From Pascua guehoae (Eukaryota; Basidiomycota; Tremellomycetes; Trichosporonales; Trichosporonaceae), in assembly GCA_001600415.1 (NCBI GenBank), contig BCJX01000001.1:2861532-2925531 (forward strand): DNA of 64,000 nucleotides. Direction: 5' to 3'. Both the position numbers and the translations under genes were made by a program. The notes beneath the pieces are model-generated. The model was not told where the DNA came from, made no database searches, and saw only the letters and a list, made by a program, of their open reading frames with translations. Each line of letters starts with the position of its first letter. The stretch's first letter is position 1. This document shows, piece after piece, positions 58,287-64,000 of this stretch.

Positions 58287-61200
58287 CTAGACCGAGTTGG
58301 AGTTGTCTGCACACGACCATGGCGAGCCGCCCTTTGGCTGGTTCATGATGCCGACGACTGCGCCATACGTTCCCGCGACGGTAATAAAGAGGCCGATGAG
58401 AATGACGAGGACGGCCCACGCCGCGCCGAGCTTTTTGCGCATGGACAGCTGGCCAAAGTCGCGCCCGCGGATATTGTCATGGAGCCACATGAAGCCGAAC
58501 GGGATAATGCACAGGGTCGGGGCGATGAGCGCGCCGACAAACGCAATGATCGAGTCGAGAATCGGAATGGCCGAGCCGATAATGTACGCAATGAGCGTGC
58601 CGCCAAACGCGCACGCGAGCCAGGTTGCCCAGTGGGTAAAGCTGTTGCTCGTGAGGTGGGGCGAGTTGCGCAGGATGCGGACCATGACGAATTTGGCCGG
58701 AATGTGGATCCACAAAAAGGTCGAAAAGAGCAGACCGGGGATGGCGAGGCCGTAGCAAATCTTCTTCATGAGCGGGCCCGCAGAGCCGAGCGCGGGCAAA
58801 GCGACGTACTGCCCGCAGTACGAGTAGACGACGGACGCAATCACAATGTAGATTGTCGTGACAAAGAGCTGGTTGCACAGCATGGCGCGGTGGTACAGGC
58901 GCGGCTCGCGCATCTCCGAGATGATGCCAAAGCTGCCGTTAGCGTGTGTAGGGTGTAGGGGGGAGAGTCTGGGAGGTGAAGAAGGAGGGGGAAGAGACTA
59001 GGCGGTGACGAGGGCGTACAAAGTGCCAGCGAGGTAATGCCAGCACTCGCAGTGGCAGGGAGCACGCATGGCACATGGAGATTGCGCGGCCGTGGAGCAG
59101 TCGTAGCTCACGGAGCATGCCCAGGAGCCTCACGTCGTCGGCCCTCGGTCCCCCGCTCGAGCTCTTCACGCCCACCGGCGCCGCTGGGCCGTCGACAGCG
59201 GTAGTAACTAACAACGATTCGACGCTTGCACCTTCGCCCCAGCTCTCCGAGTCCGAGATGGCCGAGACCCTCGCTCTTTCAGGCTTGGCTTCTCCTAGCC
59301 CGAACGCGTTGCACACATGGATCACGCCCGCGACACGGGCGTGACAGTGCACGCACAGCCGCCCGGCCATCGGCCAAGGCAGTATTCAAATGCGACTGCC
59401 CTCCCGCGCCAGAGCCATGCTGTAGCGAGAGAAGGACTGGGAAATCGAGAACCAGGCCCAACGCCCTTGCGCTCCACCAGTAGCAAACCAGACTACGTTC
59501 TGGGACGCAGAAACCAGATCGAGCGAGAGCCGTCGGGACCCCGGTCCGGCTAGCCTCCTGCAGAGGTGGCCCAATACGCATCGCGACAGACTCGGTACTC
59601 ACTAGGTGGGTGTTCCAGCCGCCGCAAAGAGGACAGTAGCGACAGCAGAAATCGCCTCGGGCTATCCGTCAGCACAACCCACACCCCAACTCCCAACCAC
59701 CCCACACCCCACAACCCCAGACCATCCCCCCCAGGCCCAAGCACACTCACGAAAGTCGGAGTCGCAAACGCCTTAAACTCCTTCTCCCAAGGGCCCGTCC
59801 GTGGCGCATCCGCCGGCCGGTCCTGCACGCCCACTGAAATCGTCATGGTGAGCACGGCCGACAAAATAGAGAACAGCGCGACCCAGCCGAGCCACGTAAT
59901 CTGGCCCAGGGTGCGGATGCTCGCGCAGATGAATGTGAGCACGAAGGCGACGACCATGAAGACGGCCGTGCATGTGCCGTGCGTCGAGACGGCGTTGAAG
60001 GCGGTGGTCACGCCGACCATGCCCGAGGCGGAGAAGAAGAGCATGCCTGGGGGTTAGTGGAGGGTGGGTGGGGNNNNNNNNNNNNNNNNNNNNNNNNNNN
60101 NNNNNNNNNNNNNNNNNNNNNNNNNNNNNNNNNNNNNNNNNNNNNNNNNNNNNNNNNNNNNNNNNNNNGGGGGAAGGGAGGTAGGGACGGAAGGGGCGGG
60201 GTACGCGCGCGGGGTACGTTTCAGCCTACCCCCGGCCTTGTAGCCACGCACTGCAAGCTCGCGGCTCCAGTGACCTGCTAGCCCTGGCGTCTTGGCTGAT
60301 AACCAATGACCTCGCCGTCCATGACTGCCGCAACCGCAGCACACACCACCAACACCCCCCCATCCCCCCCCTGCACACGCGTACGCACAAATGCACACCG
60401 CAAGCGAGAAAAACTCCTCGCCGGTGCGCCCGGCCAGAATCCGGCCCACGTCGGCGAGCGAGTACGTGTCGCGGTGCTTGAGCTTGAACGAGCCGAGGAC
60501 GTAGGCGCTCCCTGTGTGTTAGCTCTGGTGCCGAGCACGGGGCCGGGTGTTGGGACTGGCGCCGGGACTGGGTGTGGGACCGGGCGGTGCGATCGGGACG
60601 TGGGCGGGTGGGCGTGGGCATGTGGGGCCATGTGTGCGGGCGTGCGGGCGTGCGGGGTCGTGCGCCGCGTGCTTGGGCCGGCCGGCCGGTAGGACGTGTG
60701 AGAGTGGCAGTGGCAGTGGCAGGGGTAGGGCAGGGAGTCCGTGCTTGCCCACTGTGCCACTGTGGCATGACTGCCCACCGGCCGGCACTCGGTGCTTTAT
60801 ACTTGGTGCTTGACATGACACTTTGCACACTTGACACTTGACACGACACTTGAACGACTTGGCACTTGACACTTGGTACTTGGCACTTGACACTTGGCAC
60901 TTGACACGCAGTAAAGTCGCAAAGTGGCAAGCGGTGGCAAAGGTGGCACAAGGGCACTTACATGTGGTGATGAGTTCGATGACGATGATGAGGATGATGC
61001 CGGGGACGCTGGGGTTAGTACTTCGTCACATCGAGTCCACTCGTCTACTCCCTACACCCTCTGCCTCTACGGTTGCTCCAGCTGCTAGACACGAGGGGGC
61101 TCTGCTTCCATGTCCCTTGCAGCCGCTACCTCTTCCTTTGCCCCGCTTCACCCTCGCGCCCTCCACCCCTTCATCCCTTCACCCCCGCCCCCTTCACCCC

Positions 61201-61950
61201 CTTCACCTCGGTTCATCCCCTTCGCCCTCTTCACCCCTCCATCCCCTTCGCCCACTTCATCCCTTCGTCCACTTCACCCCTTACACCCCTTCGCACCCCC
61301 CCCCCCAACCCACCCCCTTCCTCCCCCGCACACACACTCCACCCCGCTCGCTTACAGCTTACTCACATTCCCACAGCCTGGAAGATGAACGGGATCGAGA
61401 GCACGCCGAGGCCAAACGCCGACTTGATCATGAGGACCATGGCGCCGATCCATCCGACCTGGGGGTTAGTACATCTGCATCTCGGTGTGTGGATTCAGAA
61501 ACGCGCCACTGCCACTGGCCACTAGCCACTGGTCGTGAAATCTCCACCGACCTTGTTCCTGGTACCGTCCTCAAACTCCAAACTCTCCGCCAAACTCCCC
61601 GCCAAACTCTCCATGATCCGCACTCTCCACGGCCCGCACTCTCCACCAGTCCCCACTCTCCACCAGTCCCCACTCTCCACCAGTCCCCACTCCCCACCGG
61701 GCACTCGCCACGGTCCCCACTCTCCAGCGCACTCTCCCCCAGCCCGACTCACATTCCGATAATCCGGCCCGTCGTCCGTAATCTCCCCAAACACGGCGTC
61801 GTGGTGGCGGTCCGGGTCGCTCCCCGTGCTCGCCGCGCGCACGCTGCTCGCATACTTGTCCGCGGGCTTGTACGCGGGCACGCCGGCGCTGCAGTCCTCT
61901 TCGGGGTGGGCGTACGCGTCGCGCGCCGCCATGGCGCTCTTTTCTGCCAT
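58287..61950 (-). CDS. AAAP-family amino-acid permease
   Basis: Probable neutral amino-acid:proton symporter of the AAAP (Mtr-like) group. Start MAEKSAMAARDAYAHPEEDC; then VGWIGAMVLMIKSAFGLGVL in the first helix, followed by VPGIILIIVIELITT and SAYVLGSFKLKHRDTYSLAD. FFSASGMVGVTTAFNAV and ISAVATVLFAAAGTPTYFGI come next; the long last exon includes RAMLCNQLFVTTIYIVIASV, PHLTSNSFTHWATWLAC and PILDSIIAFVGALIAP. It ends NSNSV. Exons are separated by unusually long introns (up to 670 nt), four of which carry repeats or, in one case, an antisense frame. A 95-base run of N (60074-60168) lies within an intron. Splice joins before the last exon were checked for phase (TPT/Y/FGI). Confidence 0.85.
59075..59344 (+). 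other. Antisense coding-like frame nested in permease intron
   Basis: An ATG-started frame of 89 codons within the 670-nt intron 58933-59602, opposite to the host gene. Codon third positions are mostly C/G, and the sequence (for example SSALGPPLELFTPTGAAG and QLSESEMAETLALSGLASPS) looks like disordered fungal coding sequence. No family recognised. May be an inserted exon fragment or a short nested gene. Confidence 0.35.
60074..60168. other. Assembly gap
   Basis: Ninety-five undetermined bases flanked by G-rich sequence, inside an intron of the amino-acid permease gene. Confidence 0.98.
60809..60908 (+). repeat. Intronic minisatellite, ACACTTGGC type
   Basis: Units such as TTGACACTTGGCAC and TTGACACTTGGTAC recur about seven times inside a permease intron. 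Confidence 0.75.
61140..61335 (+). repeat. Intronic minisatellite, CCCTTCACC type
   Basis: Pyrimidine-rich degenerate units (CCCTTCACC, CCCTTCATC, CCCTTCGCC) fill a permease intron, ending in a run of C's. On the transcript strand they are GGTGAAGGG. Confidence 0.75.
61638..61688 (+). repeat. Three exact 17-bp tandem units
   Basis: ACTCTCCACCAGTCCCC is repeated three times without change, with diverged relatives on both sides to about 61600-61740, in the first permease intron. Confidence 0.85.
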
Positions 61951-63450
61951 TGTGAATGAGTGTGGGGTGTAGATGTGTGGTGACGTGTGGGTCGGACTGG
62001 AGTCGTGTTGGACAGAGTTGGAGTTGGACGAGTTGGAGTTGGGCTAGGAGTTTGGAGTTGGACTGGGTCAGACCAGAGTCTGGAAACGAGTGGTAGTGCG
62101 ATGCGATGCGATGGAGAAATGACGAACCAAGAGTCCGCTGTACATACATAGTTTTGGCCTCTTTCCATCGGCTCGCATCGGCCTCTAGGAACTGCTCTAG
62201 CAACTCCCCCCCNCCCCCCCCCCACCTTCGCCTCGACTCTCTCGCCTGTTCGTCCCCGGCCGCGGGCTCCGGCTGCCCCGCACCGTCCAGTCGCGACATG
62301 CAAAGGTTTACGACTCGAGCAGGCAAGCGACACGCGACAGGGTGCAGTGCGCGAGGTGCATCCCTAGACGAGGAGACGACTCAAGGTCGAGCCAGAGTGG
62401 AGGCCAACAGCGGCTGGCGGCCAAACCTGTGGAAACTGGAAACTCTGGATGTTCCGTCCCGCGAGGCCGATCCCTGTGCACGTCTCCCAACCGTGGCTAG
62501 CCGGCCGCTGCTGCTGGTTCTGGCTGCTGGTTCTGGCTGGACGGCGGTCGCCCGACTCTAGGTCCTCTTGGCGTGATCCTGTCTCGTATTCTTTTGTTCC
62601 TATCGCTTTCGCTTGGCCCTTGGCTAAAAATGTTCAGTTTATCCCCGCCCCGGCGTATTGTGCACTGCGACGCACCAGGCCGCCGCGCCCCCAGCTGCCT
62701 GGCCCGCCGACGGCAGCCGCTCTGCAGCGGCGCACCCGTGTCTGAAGGTTGTCTTGCAATTTTGACGCGCAAATATTACTACTGCAGATCCAGACATGCT
62801 GGCGTACTGGCGTCCTGGCGCACTGCGTTTGCCACACTGGCAAGCGAGGACTGACGTCGGCCTCACAGCACAGCTCGCGCCGCGGCGCGCTTAGCAGGAA
62901 AATTTAAACCTTTTCCCTGGCCGACGTCGACCTGGGTCGTTCCTTACGGCCAAACCCTTGGGCATGTGCCCAAGAATTCTACGTCCTTGCCACGGCGGCG
63001 TCGCCTGTCGCACCCGCCGTCGATCGGCTCGTGTGACTGGCAACGTGCGTGCGTGCGCGCGTGCGCGTGTCTCTCTCGACAGACCCACAGCCCACACCAC
63101 AACCCACACCACAACCCACAAGCTCCTCGTCATCCTTGTCATTCTTTACATTCTCATACACCTCTACAGCGTGGTGTCTGCTTCATCTATCCACCGCCAT
63201 CGTGATATAAACATTAGCGTCACCTGCCAGCCAAACCCGAAAAATCAAAAAACTTGAAACCCCCTTGTCGCAACAGTTTCTCGCTTAGCGCCGCCAACGC
63301 GCCGACCGGGCCAGAAGCAATGTCGCCTTTTTGTTTGCGACATGAGCCACCGGCCACCGCCAATTGCCGGTACGGCGGCCCGATCCTGGCCGGCCGGCGC
63401 TACCTTGGTAACGCCTCGCGGCTGTCACCGCCGCAGACCAGGCGGACCGC
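61951..63450. other. Intergenic region, 1.5 kb
   Basis: Holds the permease promoter and the 3' flank of the sulfhydrylase gene. A C-rich tract at 62206-62222 contains an undetermined base (62213). No gene supported. Confidence 0.5.

Positions 63451-64000
<550 letters not shown>

Overview
The window looks like nuclear DNA of a basidiomycete yeast, most likely a tremellomycete of the Trichosporon group. This placement is inferred from GC-rich genes, many short GT-AG introns (about 40-60 nt) often with a CTAAC branch site, intron-bearing tRNAs, and typical fungal families. It is ordinary chromosomal sequence: no CRISPR array, no phage, and no autonomous transposon. Because genes are heavily spliced, many look broken as single reading frames; the joins given here were read by eye from splice sites and protein continuity. 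All reading frames are inferred, with no alignment or RNA evidence.

Layout. 1-6100: 3' part of a maltose/alpha-glucoside permease gene lies beyond the left edge (minus strand); then a GNAT acetyltransferase, a small four-helix membrane protein, and a peroxisomal enoyl-CoA isomerase/hydratase ending in SKL. 6100-16000: a conserved ParB/sulfiredoxin-like protein, a secreted gamma-glutamyltranspeptidase, a tRNA-Ile with intron, and a complete sugar porter. 16000-28600: a secreted multicopper oxidase, an initiator tRNA-Met with intron, a PNS1/CTL choline-transporter-like protein, and a 4-coumarate-CoA-ligase-like enzyme ending in ARL. 28600-34900 is gene-poor with decayed coding-like pieces and a minisatellite. 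34900-42330: three secreted or wall proteins, a mariner-type MITE, and a kinase-like protein. A 58-bp perfect palindrome follows. 43400-50800: RCH1-like SBF transporter, an F-box protein, a Zn2Cys6 regulator and MBF1. 51400-64000: metacaspase, eIF4B, an amino-acid permease carrying an assembly gap, and the C-terminal part of O-acetylhomoserine sulfhydrylase, cut by the right edge.

There is no operon-like arrangement. Loose themes are nutrient uptake (two sugar porters, amino-acid permease, glutathione salvage, sulfur assimilation) and peroxisomal lipid metabolism (two PTS1 proteins). The most unusual observations are structural: several introns in the right half are 350-725 nt instead of about 50. 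They carry either private G-rich minisatellites or coding-like open frames antisense to the host gene.
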